In this document: piece by piece, positions 7,712 through 16,651 of the stretch | How positions within the stretch are numbered: position 1 is the first letter of the stretch | How the letters are laid out: each line of letters begins with the position of its first letter | NCBI RefSeq assembly: GCF_030656255.1 | Contig: NZ_JAUSOE010000036.1 | Location: 26,022 to 90,021 of the forward strand | Length of the DNA: 64,000 nt | Reading direction: 5' to 3' | Source: Brevundimonas sp. | GTDB lineage: Bacteria > Pseudomonadota > Alphaproteobacteria > Caulobacterales > Caulobacteraceae | Notes under the pieces: model-generated | Database searches by the model: none | What the model was told of the DNA's origin: nothing | The model's input: only the letters and a program-made list of their open reading frames with translations | Made by a program: the position numbers and the translations under genes

Positions 7712-8760
7712 TCCTCGCCAAACGCCCTGAGATCGATCGCTTTCTGAAGGCGCCCGATCCGGCCATCCGGGCGGCGGTGATCCACGGCAAGGACCGGTCG
7801 GGCGTCGCCGAGCGGGCCGAGGTCCTGTGTCGCGCGATCACGCCGGATCTGAACGACCCCTTCAATGTCACCGTCCTCACCGACAGCGACATCGACAGCG
7901 ACGAAAGCAAGCTGGAAGAGGCCCTGACGGCCATGTCCCTGATGGGCGGGCGTCGTCTGGTGCGGATCCGCCTGTCGACGCTGAAGCCCGGCGTGGACAA
8001 GGCTGTGGCCGCGGCCGTTAAGATTCATGCCGAAGGCGGTTATAATCCCGACGCCATGCTGGTGGTCGAGGCCGACCAACTGGGCCGCGAATCCGTCCTG
8101 CGCAAGACCGCAGAAAAGGAAAACGGAGCCGTCGGCATCGTCTGCTACGAAGACGAGACAGGCGACGTAGCCCGCATGGTCCGCGAGGCCCTAGCCATCG
8201 ACAAGGTGGGGCTGACGGCGGACGCCCTGGACCGGTTTGTCGGCCGACTGCCGCGCGAGCGGGGCCTGATGCGCCAGGAGATCGAGCGTCTGGCCCTGTT
8301 CATCGGCCCCGGCTCGGGCCGGACTATCGACGTAGAAGAACTGGAACAGCATCTGGGCGTCGAGCCTGACGCCTCCCTGTCCGACGCCGCGCTTCAGGCC
8401 TTCGGGGCCCGGCCCGGTCCCGCTCAGGCGGGTCTCAGGAGGGCCTTCGCCGAGGGGGAATCCTCGGTCCTGGCCGTGCGGTCCGCCGCCTTGCATCTGG
8501 GGCGGCTGCGGCGGATCAATATCCTGCAGACCAATGGCGCAGGCGCCAAGGAGGCGGCCAAGGCCGCCGGCGTGTTCTGGAAGCAGGAGGCGGAAATGCT
8601 GCGTCAGGCCCGCGCCTGGCGCCTGGAGGCGCTGGACGAGGTGCTGGACAGCATCAATACCGCTGACGTCGCCACCAAGACGACAGGCATGCCGGATCAG
8701 CTGATCGCCGAACGCCTGCTGCTGGAAATCGCCGGCCGCGCGCGCAGGCTCGGTCTTTAA
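7708..8760 (+). CDS. holA: DNA polymerase III delta subunit
   Basis: A 350-residue protein read from a GTG that overlaps the lptE stop (GTGA). Landmarks are AVIHGKDRSGVAERAEVL near residue 25, a SLMGGRRLVRIR segment near 75, RFVGRLPRERGLMRQEIERLALF near 170 and a C-terminal collar-type helical domain (VRSAALHLGRLRRINILQ). HolA is the wrench subunit of the clamp loader and opens the beta clamp during replication. The position after lptE is the standard order. Confidence 0.9.
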   Translation: MILAKRPEIDRFLKAPDPAIRAAVIHGKDRSGVAERAEVLCRAITPDLNDPFNVTVLTDSDIDSDESKLEEALTAMSLMGGRRLVRIRLSTLKPGVDKAVAAAVKIHAEGGYNPDAMLVVEADQLGRESVLRKTAEKENGAVGIVCYEDETGDVARMVREALAIDKVGLTADALDRFVGRLPRERGLMRQEIERLALFIGPGSGRTIDVEELEQHLGVEPDASLSDAALQAFGARPGPAQAGLRRAFAEGESSVLAVRSAALHLGRLRRINILQTNGAGAKEAAKAAGVFWKQEAEMLRQARAWRLEALDEVLDSINTADVATKTTGMPDQLIAERLLLEIAGRARRLGL

Positions 8761-8762
8761 CG

Positions 8763-8793
8763 GCCTTCCTCCCCTGAAAGGGGGGAGAAAGGC
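8763..8793. terminator. Hairpin between convergent holA and small ORF
   Basis: GCCTT (8763-8767) and CTCCCC (8769-8774) pair with GGGGAG (8782-8787) and AAGGC (8789-8793), an 11-bp stem with one mismatch. It lies between two converging genes. There is no T-run, so simple intrinsic termination is unlikely. Confidence 0.4.
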
Positions 8794-8797
8794 AGTC

Positions 8798-8980
8798 TCA
8801 GCCCCGCTTCGACGCCTTGCGGAAAGCCGGTTGGGCCATGGCGACATTCCGCGCCGAGACGCTCTTTTCCTCAGCCTTGGCGCCGGCCTGGGCTTTAAAG
8901 CCATGACCCGCCTTGGCCTTCTTGGCGGCGAGGGCCTGTTTCAGATTGTCGGCGGCGGAGGGGGTGGTTTCGTCGGTCAT
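8798..8980 (-). CDS. Small basic hypothetical protein
   Basis: A 60-residue Lys/Ala-rich protein (NLKQALAAKKAKAGHGFKAQ, SVSARNVAMAQPAFRKASKRG), no membrane segment and no cysteine. It lies in its own slot between holA and parB with its own ATG. I do not recognise a domain. Clustered positive charge suggests nucleic-acid or ribosome contact, which is inference only. It could be a conserved small protein of Caulobacterales. Confidence 0.6.
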   Translation of the reverse strand: MTDETTPSAADNLKQALAAKKAKAGHGFKAQAGAKAEEKSVSARNVAMAQPAFRKASKRG

Positions 8981-9020
8981 GGACTGATCCTAGCACGTCC
9001 TCACCGATGAGTCTGGCGTC

Positions 9021-9902
9021 TCAGGCGCGCATCAAACGCCTGCACAGGTCATCCAGCTGTTCCAGCGAGCCATAGCGGATCGTCAGCTCGCCCTTGCCGC
9101 TGCGGTCGTTCAGCTGGACATTCAGGCCCAGAGCGTCGGCCAGATCCTGTTGCAGGGCGGCGACATCGGCCGCCCCCTCCCCGCTTTCGACCGGCTTGGG
9201 CTTGACCGGTTTGGGGCCTTCCGCCGCGCGCCGCGCCAGGGCCTCGACCTGACGAACGTTCAGGCCTTCGTTGTAGGCCTGTTCAGCCAGCGCGGGGGCA
9301 TTGGGCGCGGTGATCAGGGCGCGGGCGTGACCGGCCGTCAGCTTGCCGTTGCGAACGTACCAGAGCACTTCTTCCGGCAGCTGCAGCAGGCGCAGGGTGT
9401 TGGCGATGTGACTGCGGCTCTTGCCGACAATGCCCGCCACCTGGTCCTGGGTACGGCCGAACCGCTCCATCAGCACGCGATAGGCGTCGGCCTCCTCCAG
9501 CGGATTCAGGTCGGCGCGCTGGACGTTTTCGATGATGGCGACTTCGAACACCTCGACGTCGTCCATCTCGTGGACGACGATCGGCACCTCGGTCAGGCGC
9601 GCCGCCTGAGACGCGCGCCAGCGGCGCTCGCCGGCGATGATCTGCCAGACCCCGTCCTCGCCAGGCTGCGACCGGACCAGGATCGGTTGCAGCACGCCCT
9701 TGTCGCGGATCGAGGCCGTCAGTTCTTCCAGATGTTCCTGGGTGAAGATCTTCCGTGGCTGATCGGGATTGGGCTTGAGGCTCTCGATCGGCACGCGTTG
9801 AACGCCTGACGGCAGGGTCGCGCCCGCCGCCGTCGGCGCCTCGACGGCCTCGCCCATCAGGGCGGACAGACCGCGTCCAAGACCTCTTTGTCGTTCAGCC
9901 AA
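9021..9902 (-). CDS. parB: Chromosome partitioning protein ParB (CTPase, parS-binding)
   Basis: A 293-residue ParB. The N-terminus MAERQRGLGRGLSALMG carries the short motif that touches ParA, the CTP-binding box GERRWRAS is at 91-98, and the helix-turn-helix DQVAGIVGKSRSHIANTLRLL is near 152-172, followed by a C-terminal dimer domain (GELTIRYGSLEQLDDLCRRL). ParB loads on parS, closes as a CTP clamp and spreads; in Caulobacter it also anchors the origin at the pole. It lies 51 bases after parA, on the same strand, with four parS sites within 6 kb. Confidence 0.97.
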   Translation of the reverse strand: MAERQRGLGRGLSALMGEAVEAPTAAGATLPSGVQRVPIESLKPNPDQPRKIFTQEHLEELTASIRDKGVLQPILVRSQPGEDGVWQIIAGERRWRASQAARLTEVPIVVHEMDDVEVFEVAIIENVQRADLNPLEEADAYRVLMERFGRTQDQVAGIVGKSRSHIANTLRLLQLPEEVLWYVRNGKLTAGHARALITAPNAPALAEQAYNEGLNVRQVEALARRAAEGPKPVKPKPVESGEGAADVAALQQDLADALGLNVQLNDRSGKGELTIRYGSLEQLDDLCRRLMRA

Positions 9903-9953
9903 GATACTGTTCCGTTTCTTCTTCTAATACTCGTGGACCGTTTCGGGCCCGAC

Positions 9954-10784
9954 TCAGGCGGCCAGTTTCAGCCGCTGGCGTTCGCGCTTCACCACTTCCT
10001 TGGCCAGGCGCAGATAGGCCTGGCTGCCCGCACATTTCAGATCATAAATCAGGGCCGGCTTGCCGAACGAGGGCGCTTCGGCCACGCGGACATTGCGAGG
10101 GATGACGCTGTCATAAACCTTGTCGCCGAAATGGGCCCGGACATCATTGGCCACCTGGCCTGAAAGGGCGCTGCGGCGATCATACATGGTCAGGACCAGG
10201 CCCTGGATTTCCAGCGCAGGGTTCAGGCTTTGCTTGACCATGTCTATGGTCCGCATCAGCTGGCTCAGGCCCTCTAGAGCAAAGAATTCGCACTGAAGCG
10301 GCACCAGAACCGCATCCGCGGCCGCCATGGCGTTCAGCGTCAGCAGGTTCAGGGAGGGCGGACAGTCGATCAGCACATAGTCATACGCGGTAGGGCCGTC
10401 GTCATGCGCCCGCAAGGCGTCGCGCAAGCGATAGGAGCGGCGATCGGCCTGGCTCAATTCGATCTCAACGCCGGACATGTCGGCGTCGGACGGCACGATC
10501 CACAGGCCGGGCACCGTCGTCTGAACCGCAGCATCATCGACCGAGCGCTGATCGACAACGACATCATAAATGGTGACGCGGCGTGTTTCACGTGGAACAC
10601 CCAGACCGGTCGAGGCATTGCCCTGCGGGTCCATATCTACGATCAGGACACGCTTGCCGATGGCGGCCAGGGCGGTGCCGAGATTGATGGCGGTCGTGGT
10701 CTTGCCCACCCCGCCTTTCTGGTTGGAGACGGCAAGAACGCGGGCAGGCAGTTTGCTAGTGCTGGGGGCGGGCACGTCGAACAC
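9954..10784 (-). CDS. parA: Chromosome partitioning ATPase ParA
   Basis: A 276-residue deviant Walker ATPase: NQKGGVGKTT at 21-30, VDMDPQGNASTGLG near 50, and VLIDCPPSLNLLTLNAMAAADAVLVPL in mid-protein. It makes the ATP-dependent gradient that pulls ParB-parS complexes. The 5' end overlaps rsmG by 29 bases, and a parS palindrome lies inside the coding sequence at 10583-10600. The start at 10784 gives a short tail before RVLAVSNQKGG; the next options are further in and would remove little. Confidence 0.96.
   Translation of the reverse strand: MFDVPAPSTSKLPARVLAVSNQKGGVGKTTTAINLGTALAAIGKRVLIVDMDPQGNASTGLGVPRETRRVTIYDVVVDQRSVDDAAVQTTVPGLWIVPSDADMSGVEIELSQADRRSYRLRDALRAHDDGPTAYDYVLIDCPPSLNLLTLNAMAAADAVLVPLQCEFFALEGLSQLMRTIDMVKQSLNPALEIQGLVLTMYDRRSALSGQVANDVRAHFGDKVYDSVIPRNVRVAEAPSFGKPALIYDLKCAGSQAYLRLAKEVVKRERQRLKLAA
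10583..10600. promoter_or_regulatory. parS: parS site 1 (inside parA)
   Basis: GTGTTTCACGTGGAACAC is an 18-base near-palindrome with one pair off, close to the bacterial parS consensus TGTTTCACGTGAAACA. It lies in the parA coding sequence. Confidence 0.9.
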
Positions 10785-11388
10785 TCCGGACTGTCACGAT
10801 GCGGCCGCGCGGGTCGCTTTGCGACGGGGCCAGTTCAGCCTCGAGATGCCAGGATTTCCGCGCTTCAATCAACTCGGATTCGGCCTTCTCCCCCTTCAGG
10901 AACAGACCTTGTGCACCCCTTTGGAAGTAGGGCTGTGCATAACCTAGCAATCGCTCCATCGGGGCGACGGCGCGCGCGGTGACGATATCGCATTTGACCG
11001 TCTGCTCCTCCGCCCGCCCATTAATGACCGTCGCCGGCAGGTCCATGGCGTCGACGATTTCCTGCAAGAACCGGCAGCGTTTACCCAGGCTGTCGATCAA
11101 CCAGACATGCGCCCCAATCCTGTCTTTCAACAGAATGGCCAGGACGACGCCCGGGAAGCCGGCGCCCGCGCCCAGGTCGGCCCAGGTGAGAGCCTCAGGC
11201 GCATGAGCCAAAAGCTGGGCGCTGTCCCAGGCATGCCGGTTCCAGAAGTCCGGCAGACTGTCGGGACCCACCAGATTCATCACCGAATTGGCCTCGCCCA
11301 GCCGGATTCGAAAATCCTCCAGGTCCGCCATCTGCTGAGGGGTCGCACCGGCCTTGATCTGAAAGGCGGTCTTTTCGGCATCCAACAT
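10756..11388 (-). CDS. rsmG: 16S rRNA (guanine527-N7)-methyltransferase RsmG
   Basis: A 210-residue SAM-dependent methyltransferase (formerly GidB). It has NLVGPDSLPDFWNRHAWDS near the N-terminus, the SAM site WADLGAGAGFPGVVLAILL near 70-90, the acidic partner strand VWLIDSLGKRCRFLQE and a C-terminal PYFQRGAQGLFLKG. It methylates G527 of 16S rRNA. The ATG shares one base with the mnmG stop, and the C-terminus overlaps parA, giving the classical gidA-gidB-parA-parB arrangement. Confidence 0.95.
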   Translation of the reverse strand: MLDAEKTAFQIKAGATPQQMADLEDFRIRLGEANSVMNLVGPDSLPDFWNRHAWDSAQLLAHAPEALTWADLGAGAGFPGVVLAILLKDRIGAHVWLIDSLGKRCRFLQEIVDAMDLPATVINGRAEEQTVKCDIVTARAVAPMERLLGYAQPYFQRGAQGLFLKGEKAESELIEARKSWHLEAELAPSQSDPRGRIVTVRSVRRARPQH

Positions 11389-13280
11389 CAGGCGGCGACC
11401 CCGCCTTGAACCGAGGGCTTCGGCGCCTTCTTCACATGCGCAAGTAGGGCGGTCAGGGCGCCGGGGGTCATGCCTTCGATCCGCCCCGCCTGGCCCAGGG
11501 TACGGGGCTGAACCCTCGACAGTTTTTCCTTCACCTCGTTCGACAGGCTGCCGATGGCGGCATAGTCGAGATTCGAGGGCAACAACAGGCCCTCCTCGGT
11601 TCTCAGGGCTTCGGCGTCTACCGACTGACGATCCAGGTAGTTGGCGTAGCCGGCGTCGATCTCCACCTGCTCGCGCACCTCGGCGTCCCAGTCGGCAATG
11701 ACAGGATAGGCCTTAACGAAATGATCCAGGCTCACATCCGGGAAAGCCAGCAGCTCCCGCATGGAACGCCGCCGGCCGTCTGCGTTCACCGGAATGCCCA
11801 GCGCATTGGCCTCCTTGGGCGTGAACAGGGTTTCACGTGAAACAAGACCGGCCTCGGACAGTTTTTGGGCCTTAATCTCAAACCGGCTCCGACGCTCCGA
11901 CCCCACGATCCCCAGCTCTATCGCCAGCGGCGTCAGCCGCTGGTCTGCATTGTCGGCCCTCAAGGTCAGCCGATATTCCGCTCGGCTGGTAAACATCCGA
12001 TAGGGCTCCGTCACCCCCCGAGTCACCAGATCGTCGATCATCACCCCGATATAGGCCTGGTCACGCCCCAGGATCACCGGCGCGCGGCCACCCGCCGTTC
12101 GCGCCGCATTCAGGCCAGCCATCAAACCCTGGGCCGCAGCCTCCTCGTAACCCGTGGTGCCATTGATCTGGCCGGCCAGGTACAGGCCGGGGCGCTTCTT
12201 GACCTCAAGTGCCGGGCTCAGTTCTCGCGGGTCGACGTAGTCGTATTCGATGGCGTAGCCGTAGCGGAACACCTCGACCGCCTCCAGCCCAGGTATGGTG
12301 CGGAGAAACGCCAGCTGGGTCGGCTCCGACACGGAGGTCGAGATACCGTTCGGATAGACGGTGGGATCATCCAGACCTTCCGGCTCCAGGAAGATCTGAT
12401 GGCTGGTCTTATCGGCGAACCGTACGACCTTGTCCTCGATCGACGGGCAATAGCGAGGGCCCCGGCCTGACAGCTTGCCGCCATAGGCCGCGCTCTCACC
12501 CAGGTTCTCGGCGATGATGCGGTGGGTTTCCTCGGTCGTATGGGTCACGCCACAGGCGATCTGCGGCACGGTGATTGCGTCCGTCATGAAGGAGAAGGCG
12601 GAAGGCGTCTCGTCCGCCTGCTGCATCTCCAACCGATCCCAGGCGATGGTTCGTCCATCCAGCCGCGCTGGGGTGCCGGTCTTTAGACGTCCCATCATCA
12701 GATCGGCCGCATGAAGATCAGCGGCCAAACCCGTCGAGGGATCCTCGCCATGACGGCCGGCCGCAATCCTTTCGTCGCCACGATGAATGACGCCGTTCAG
12801 GAAGGTGCCGGTCGTCAGGACCACGGCGCCCGCCCTGATCTTCTCCCCTGCCCCCGTCGTCACGCCAACCACGCGGTCGCCGTCGAGGATCAAGCCCTCG
12901 GCCGTGCCCGCCCTCAGGCTCAGGTTCGGCGTCTGGGCCAACTCCGCCTGCATGGACTCGCGATACAGGCGGCGGTCGATCTGACTTCGGGGGCCGCGCA
13001 CGGCTGCGCCTTTGGATCGATTCAACAGTCGGAACTGGATACCTGAAACATCGGCCAGCCGCCCCATAATCCCGTCCAGCGCATCGATCTCACGCACCAG
13101 ATGGCCCTTGCCCAGGCCGCCAATGGCGGGATTGCACGACATCTCGCCAACGGTTTCGAGCTTCTGGGTCAACAACAGGGTGCGCGCGCCAGCACGGGCC
13201 GAAGCGGCTGCGGCTTCACAGCCGGCGTGACCGCCGCCAATGACGACGACGTCGTAGGAAATCTCGATTGGGGGGTTCAT
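11388..13280 (-). CDS. mnmG: tRNA uridine-5-carboxymethylaminomethyl synthesis enzyme MnmG
   Basis: A 630-residue FAD protein (GidA). The dinucleotide fold is [14 protein letters not shown] at the N-terminus; [34 protein letters not shown] and [20 protein letters not shown] follow, and a helical C-terminal domain ends the protein. With MnmE it builds the modification at U34 of certain tRNAs. I chose the ATG at 13280 ([12 protein letters not shown]); the ATG at 13325 adds 15 residues without family support. A perfect parS lies within the gene at 11830. Confidence 0.95.
   Translation of the reverse strand: MNPPIEISYDVVVIGGGHAGCEAAAASARAGARTLLLTQKLETVGEMSCNPAIGGLGKGHLVREIDALDGIMGRLADVSGIQFRLLNRSKGAAVRGPRSQIDRRLYRESMQAELAQTPNLSLRAGTAEGLILDGDRVVGVTTGAGEKIRAGAVVLTTGTFLNGVIHRGDERIAAGRHGEDPSTGLAADLHAADLMMGRLKTGTPARLDGRTIAWDRLEMQQADETPSAFSFMTDAITVPQIACGVTHTTEETHRIIAENLGESAAYGGKLSGRGPRYCPSIEDKVVRFADKTSHQIFLEPEGLDDPTVYPNGISTSVSEPTQLAFLRTIPGLEAVEVFRYGYAIEYDYVDPRELSPALEVKKRPGLYLAGQINGTTGYEEAAAQGLMAGLNAARTAGGRAPVILGRDQAYIGVMIDDLVTRGVTEPYRMFTSRAEYRLTLRADNADQRLTPLAIELGIVGSERRSRFEIKAQKLSEAGLVSRETLFTPKEANALGIPVNADGRRRSMRELLAFPDVSLDHFVKAYPVIADWDAEVREQVEIDAGYANYLDRQSVDAEALRTEEGLLLPSNLDYAAIGSLSNEVKEKLSRVQPRTLGQAGRIEGMTPGALTALLAHVKKAPKPSVQGGVAA
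11830..11843. promoter_or_regulatory. parS: parS site 2 (inside mnmG)
   Basis: GTTTCACGTGAAAC, a perfect 14-base palindrome identical to the core of the parS consensus, within the mnmG coding sequence. Confidence 0.93.
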
Positions 13281-13361
13281 CCCCGCCACATAGTCCAGAT
13301 GGACGGTTTTCGCTATACCGCACACCGCGGCATCGCTTCGAAGATCGGTGGTATTACCTAA

Positions 13362-13381
13362 GGTGTTTCACGTGAAACACC
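13362..13381. promoter_or_regulatory. parS: parS site 3 (between mnmG and mnmE)
   Basis: GGTGTTTCACGTGAAACACC is a perfect 20-base palindrome. It is flanked by a direct repeat GGTATTAC (13350-13357 and 13382-13389); the right copy overlaps the mnmE stop codon. It is the longest parS match in the window. Confidence 0.95.
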
Positions 13382-13385
13382 GGTA

Positions 13386-14693
13386 TTACTTGCCAATGCA
13401 GAAGGACGAAAACACCTGGCCAAGGATATCTTCAACGCCAATCGCCCCTGTCACCCGCGACAAGGACTCGGCCGCCCGTCGCAGGTCCTCACCCGCCATC
13501 TCCGGCGCAATGTCCAAGGCCCGTCTTCCTGACTCGACAGAAGCCAGGGCCTCGTTCAGACGCAGACGGTGACGTTCTCTCGTAATCGCTGGAAAATCGG
13601 CGCCGGACAGATCCTGCGCCAATCGCGCCGCGATCCAGTTGTGCAGAGCGGAGAGACCCTCCCCGCTTCGGCTGCTGACCTCTATTCTCTCAAAACCGCC
13701 GCTTGGAACAGAGCCGCCTAAATCCGCCTTGTTGGCTACGACGAGGTCGCCAGGCTTGGCATATGCGGCCGCCACCCCATCAGGATCTCCGGGCGCCCTG
13801 ACCCAAAGACGCAGATCCGCTTGTTCGGCCCGCATACGCGCCCGTCGCACGCCTTCCGCCTCGACAAGGTCAGTGCTCTCTCTCAGGCCGGCCGTATCGG
13901 ATAAGGTCACCGCATAGCCGCCAATCACCAGGTCGGCGTCCAGGACATCACGCGTCGTCCCGGCAATGGGCGTCACGATAGCCGCCTCGCGTTCGACCAG
14001 AGCGTTGAACAGCGACGACTTGCCCGCATTGGTTTCGCCGATCAGGACGATCCGATAACCGTCACGCACCCGCTCGCCCCGCCGCCCTGTATCCACCGCG
14101 CGCCGTAAATCATTCGCCAATCGGTCCAGCACAGGCCCGGCTGTTCGCGCCAGATTATCGGGCACATCTTCGTCCGGAAAATCGATCTCCGCCTCGACCA
14201 AGGCCAGGGCGTGGAGCAGGTCGCGGCGAAAGCCGGAATAGGTCTCGCTAAGCTTCCCCTCCAGTTGGCCCAGGGCCTGCCGCGCCTGGGCGGTCGTCTC
14301 GGCGTCGATCAGGTCCGCAACCGCCTCGGCTTGGGCGAGATCCATTCGCCCGTTCTGGAAGGCGCGCCGGGTGAACTCGCCCGGCTCCGCAGGCCTCACA
14401 CCAAGGGCGATCAGCGCCTGGCTCGCCGCCTCGACCACGGCGCGCCCACCGTGCAGATGCAGTTCGGCCGCATCCTCGCCGGTATAGGAGTTGGGGGCCA
14501 CGAACCGCAGCACGAGGGCTTGGTCGATGTGGGCGCCGTCATGGGTCAGGTCGCGGACCGAGGCCATGCGCGGCTTCAGCCGCCCCGCGCCCATGGCGGC
14601 CAGAACCGGCTCAACCGCCGGCCCCGACAGTCTCAAAACGGCGATTGCTCCCCGACCGGGAGGCGTAGCGAGGGCGAAGATGGTGTCAGTCAT
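13386..14693 (-). CDS. mnmE: tRNA modification GTPase MnmE
   Basis: A 435-residue GTPase (TrmE/ThdF). The N-terminal formyl-folate-binding domain starts TIFALATPPGRGAIAVLRLSG; the G domain has GETNAGKSSLFNAL (P-loop), GTTRDVLDADL, LSDTAGLRESTD and VANKADL; the C-terminus is FSSFCIGK, the family's catalytic CxGK end. It works with MnmG on wobble uridines of tRNA. The gene stands just upstream of mnmG with parS site 3 between them. It is slightly shorter than E. coli MnmE. Confidence 0.96.
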   Translation of the reverse strand: MTDTIFALATPPGRGAIAVLRLSGPAVEPVLAAMGAGRLKPRMASVRDLTHDGAHIDQALVLRFVAPNSYTGEDAAELHLHGGRAVVEAASQALIALGVRPAEPGEFTRRAFQNGRMDLAQAEAVADLIDAETTAQARQALGQLEGKLSETYSGFRRDLLHALALVEAEIDFPDEDVPDNLARTAGPVLDRLANDLRRAVDTGRRGERVRDGYRIVLIGETNAGKSSLFNALVEREAAIVTPIAGTTRDVLDADLVIGGYAVTLSDTAGLRESTDLVEAEGVRRARMRAEQADLRLWVRAPGDPDGVAAAYAKPGDLVVANKADLGGSVPSGGFERIEVSSRSGEGLSALHNWIAARLAQDLSGADFPAITRERHRLRLNEALASVESGRRALDIAPEMAGEDLRRAAESLSRVTGAIGVEDILGQVFSSFCIGK

Positions 14694-14702
14694 GATCCTG
14701 TT

Positions 14703-14731
14703 GTCTCCTCCCCACCCCGTGCGGAGGAGAC
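14703..14731. terminator. Hairpin between DUF6489-like gene and mnmE
   Basis: GTCTCCTCC (14703-14711) and GGAGGAGAC (14723-14731) form a perfect 9-bp stem. It lies 8 bases past the stop of the upstream minus-strand gene and 10 bases before the mnmE start. No T-run follows on the minus strand, so its use as a terminator is uncertain; it could also shape the mnmE leader. Confidence 0.4.
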
Positions 14732-14738
14732 GTGGTGT

Positions 14739-14963
14739 TCACTTCACTGCGGCTTCCATAAGCCTGCGGAACTGGTCCTGGGCCTGAAGCCCGAAACTGG
14801 TCCAGGTCTTCATCAGTTCGTCGGGCTGCATGGCGGCCACATTGGCCTCCATCCGCTTCTGCATCTCGGCCACCATCGCCTCGTTCAGGGGGGTGACGTC
14901 GGGCAGGCCCAGGAAGGCCCGCGCCTCGGCCGGGGTGCAGTCCACTTCGACATTGATCTTCAT
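14739..14963 (-). CDS. Small conserved protein, DUF6489-like
   Basis: A 74-residue protein starting MKINVEVDCTPAEARAFLGLPDVTPLNE and ending in a helical MKTWTSFGLQAQDQFRRLMEAAV. The CTPAEARAFLGLPDV segment is typical of a small alphaproteobacterial family often annotated DUF6489; my assignment is by resemblance. It has no membrane segment. The function is unknown; coiled or helical packing is likely. It lies between rho and mnmE on the same strand. Confidence 0.7.
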   Translation of the reverse strand: MKINVEVDCTPAEARAFLGLPDVTPLNEAMVAEMQKRMEANVAAMQPDELMKTWTSFGLQAQDQFRRLMEAAVK

Positions 14964-14976
14964 CGAACCCTCTCCT

Positions 14977-14990
14977 GTTCCACGTGAAAC
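14977..14990. promoter_or_regulatory. parS: parS site 4 (upstream of DUF6489-like gene)
   Basis: GTTCCACGTGAAAC differs at one position from the palindrome GTTTCACGTGAAAC. It lies in the 41-base gap between rho and the small gene. It is the site nearest to the putative origin, about 4.8 kb away. Confidence 0.88.
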
Positions 14991-15004
14991 CGTCAGACGA
15001 CGGA

Positions 15005-16435
15005 TCAGGTGTTCATCGACTGGAAGAAGTCCGAGTTGTTCTTCGACTGACGCAACTTGTCGAGCAGGAATTCGATCGCGTCCTGCGGACCCATGGGGTT
15101 CAGGATGCGGCGCAGGACATAGGTCTTGGCCAGCTGGTCCTTCGGCGTGATCAGGTCTTCCTTGCGGGTGCCGGACTTCAGCACGTCGATGGCGGGGAAG
15201 ATGCGCTTGTCGGCGACCTTGCGGTCCAGCACGATTTCCGAGTTGCCGGTGCCCTTGAACTCTTCGAAGATCACCTCGTCCATCCGGCTGCCGGTGTCGA
15301 TCAGGGCCGTGGCGATGATGGTGAGAGACCCGCCTTGTTCCACGTTCCGCGCGGCGCCGAAGAAGCGCTTCGGCCGTTGCAAGGCGTTGGCGTCCACACC
15401 GCCGGTCAGCACCTTGCCCGACGACGGGACGGTGGCGTTATAGGCGCGGCCCAGGCGGGTGATGGAGTCGAGCAGGATCACCACGTCCTTCTTGTGCTCG
15501 ACCAGCCGCTTGGCCTTTTCGATCACCATCTCGGCGACGGCGACGTGACGCGTGGCCGGCTCGTCGAAGGTCGAGGCCACGACCTCGCCCTTGACCGTGC
15601 GTTGCATGTCGGTGACCTCTTCCGGCCGTTCGTCGATCAGCAGCACGATCAGGAAGACTTCCGGGTGGTTCCGCTCGATCGACTTGGCGATGTTCTGCAA
15701 CATCACCGTCTTACCGACCCGCGGCGGCGCCACGATCAGGCAGCGCTGGCCCTTGCCCAGGGGGGCGACGATGTCGATCACCCGGCCCGAGCGATCCTTC
15801 AGCGTCGGATCCTGGATTTCCATGTGCAGCCGCTCTTCGGGATAGAGGGGCGTCAGGTTGTCGAACAGGACCTTGGTCTTGACCATCTCGGGGTCTTCGA
15901 GATTGATCGTGTCGACCTTCAACAGGGCGAAATAACGCTCGCCTTCGCGCGGCGCCCGCACCGCGCCATGGACGGTGTCGCCCGACCGCAGGCCGAAGCG
16001 GCGGATCTGCGACGGCGACACATAGACGTCGTCCGGGCCCGGCAGATAGTTGGCGTCCGAGCTGCGCAGGAAGCCGAACCCGTCGGGCAGGATTTCCAGC
16101 ACGCCGTCGGCGATGATCTCGACTTCCTCGTCGGCCAGAGCCTTCAGGATGGCGAACAGCAGATCCTGCTTGCGCAGGTTCGAGGCGTTCTCGACCTCCA
16201 GCTGTTCGGCGAAGGCGACCAGGTCGGCCGGCGTCTTCTCGTTCAGCTCGGCCAGGGTGATCCGGCCGTTGGCGACGACGGGCTCGCCATCATCTTCTTC
16301 GTCGTCCGCCGTGGTGTCCACGCCGGAATCGGCGCCCGCCGCCTCGCCGGCTTCATGCTCGGCGCCGTGATGGGCCGGGGCTTCAACCTCGGCGTTTTCG
16401 GTCTCGGGGGTGTCGTTGTCGGTGACGTCGGTCAT
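15005..16435 (-). CDS. rho: Transcription termination factor Rho
   Basis: A 476-residue hexameric RNA helicase. After an acidic N-terminal extension of about 55 residues ([23 protein letters not shown]) come the Rho-N domain ([21 protein letters not shown]), the cold-shock RNA-binding fold ([16 protein letters not shown]) and the ATPase with Walker [12 protein letters not shown], Walker [17 protein letters not shown] and the Q/R loops ([22 protein letters not shown]). It ends factor-dependent transcripts. The acidic extension is longer than in E. coli and common in alphaproteobacteria. Confidence 0.98.
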   Translation of the reverse strand: MTDVTDNDTPETENAEVEAPAHHGAEHEAGEAAGADSGVDTTADDEEDDGEPVVANGRITLAELNEKTPADLVAFAEQLEVENASNLRKQDLLFAILKALADEEVEIIADGVLEILPDGFGFLRSSDANYLPGPDDVYVSPSQIRRFGLRSGDTVHGAVRAPREGERYFALLKVDTINLEDPEMVKTKVLFDNLTPLYPEERLHMEIQDPTLKDRSGRVIDIVAPLGKGQRCLIVAPPRVGKTVMLQNIAKSIERNHPEVFLIVLLIDERPEEVTDMQRTVKGEVVASTFDEPATRHVAVAEMVIEKAKRLVEHKKDVVILLDSITRLGRAYNATVPSSGKVLTGGVDANALQRPKRFFGAARNVEQGGSLTIIATALIDTGSRMDEVIFEEFKGTGNSEIVLDRKVADKRIFPAIDVLKSGTRKEDLITPKDQLAKTYVLRRILNPMGPQDAIEFLLDKLRQSKNNSDFFQSMNT

Positions 16436-16651
16436 GATACAGGCTCGCGGACGCGCGCACGGAACCGCACGGCGTCAGGTCTCTGGAAATGTCTGGCCGT
16501 GAGGCCGGAGGGAGGCGCGGCGGGCTCCCGCTGGTCGAACCGGCGGGCGTCGCGAAAAGAGAGGGACCGCCGGAAGGACCGAACGGTTCACCGCCAGCGG
16601 AACCACAGGCGGCGGTTCAGGTCAAGCGGAGGCGCATCAGGATGCCCAGGA
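16436..16651 (-). other. Leader region upstream of rho, no gene seen
   Basis: These 216 bases lie between the DUF3916 stop and the rho ATG. On the rho strand the sequence is rich in C and pyrimidines in places (for example GGTCCCTCTCTTTTCGC) and holds several short hairpins. rho is autoregulated through its leader in other bacteria; a similar role here is only inferred. Confidence 0.3.

Noticed and set aside
15338..15354. parS-like TTGTTCCACGTTCCGC in rho
   Set aside because: Only the left half fits; the right half has several mismatches.
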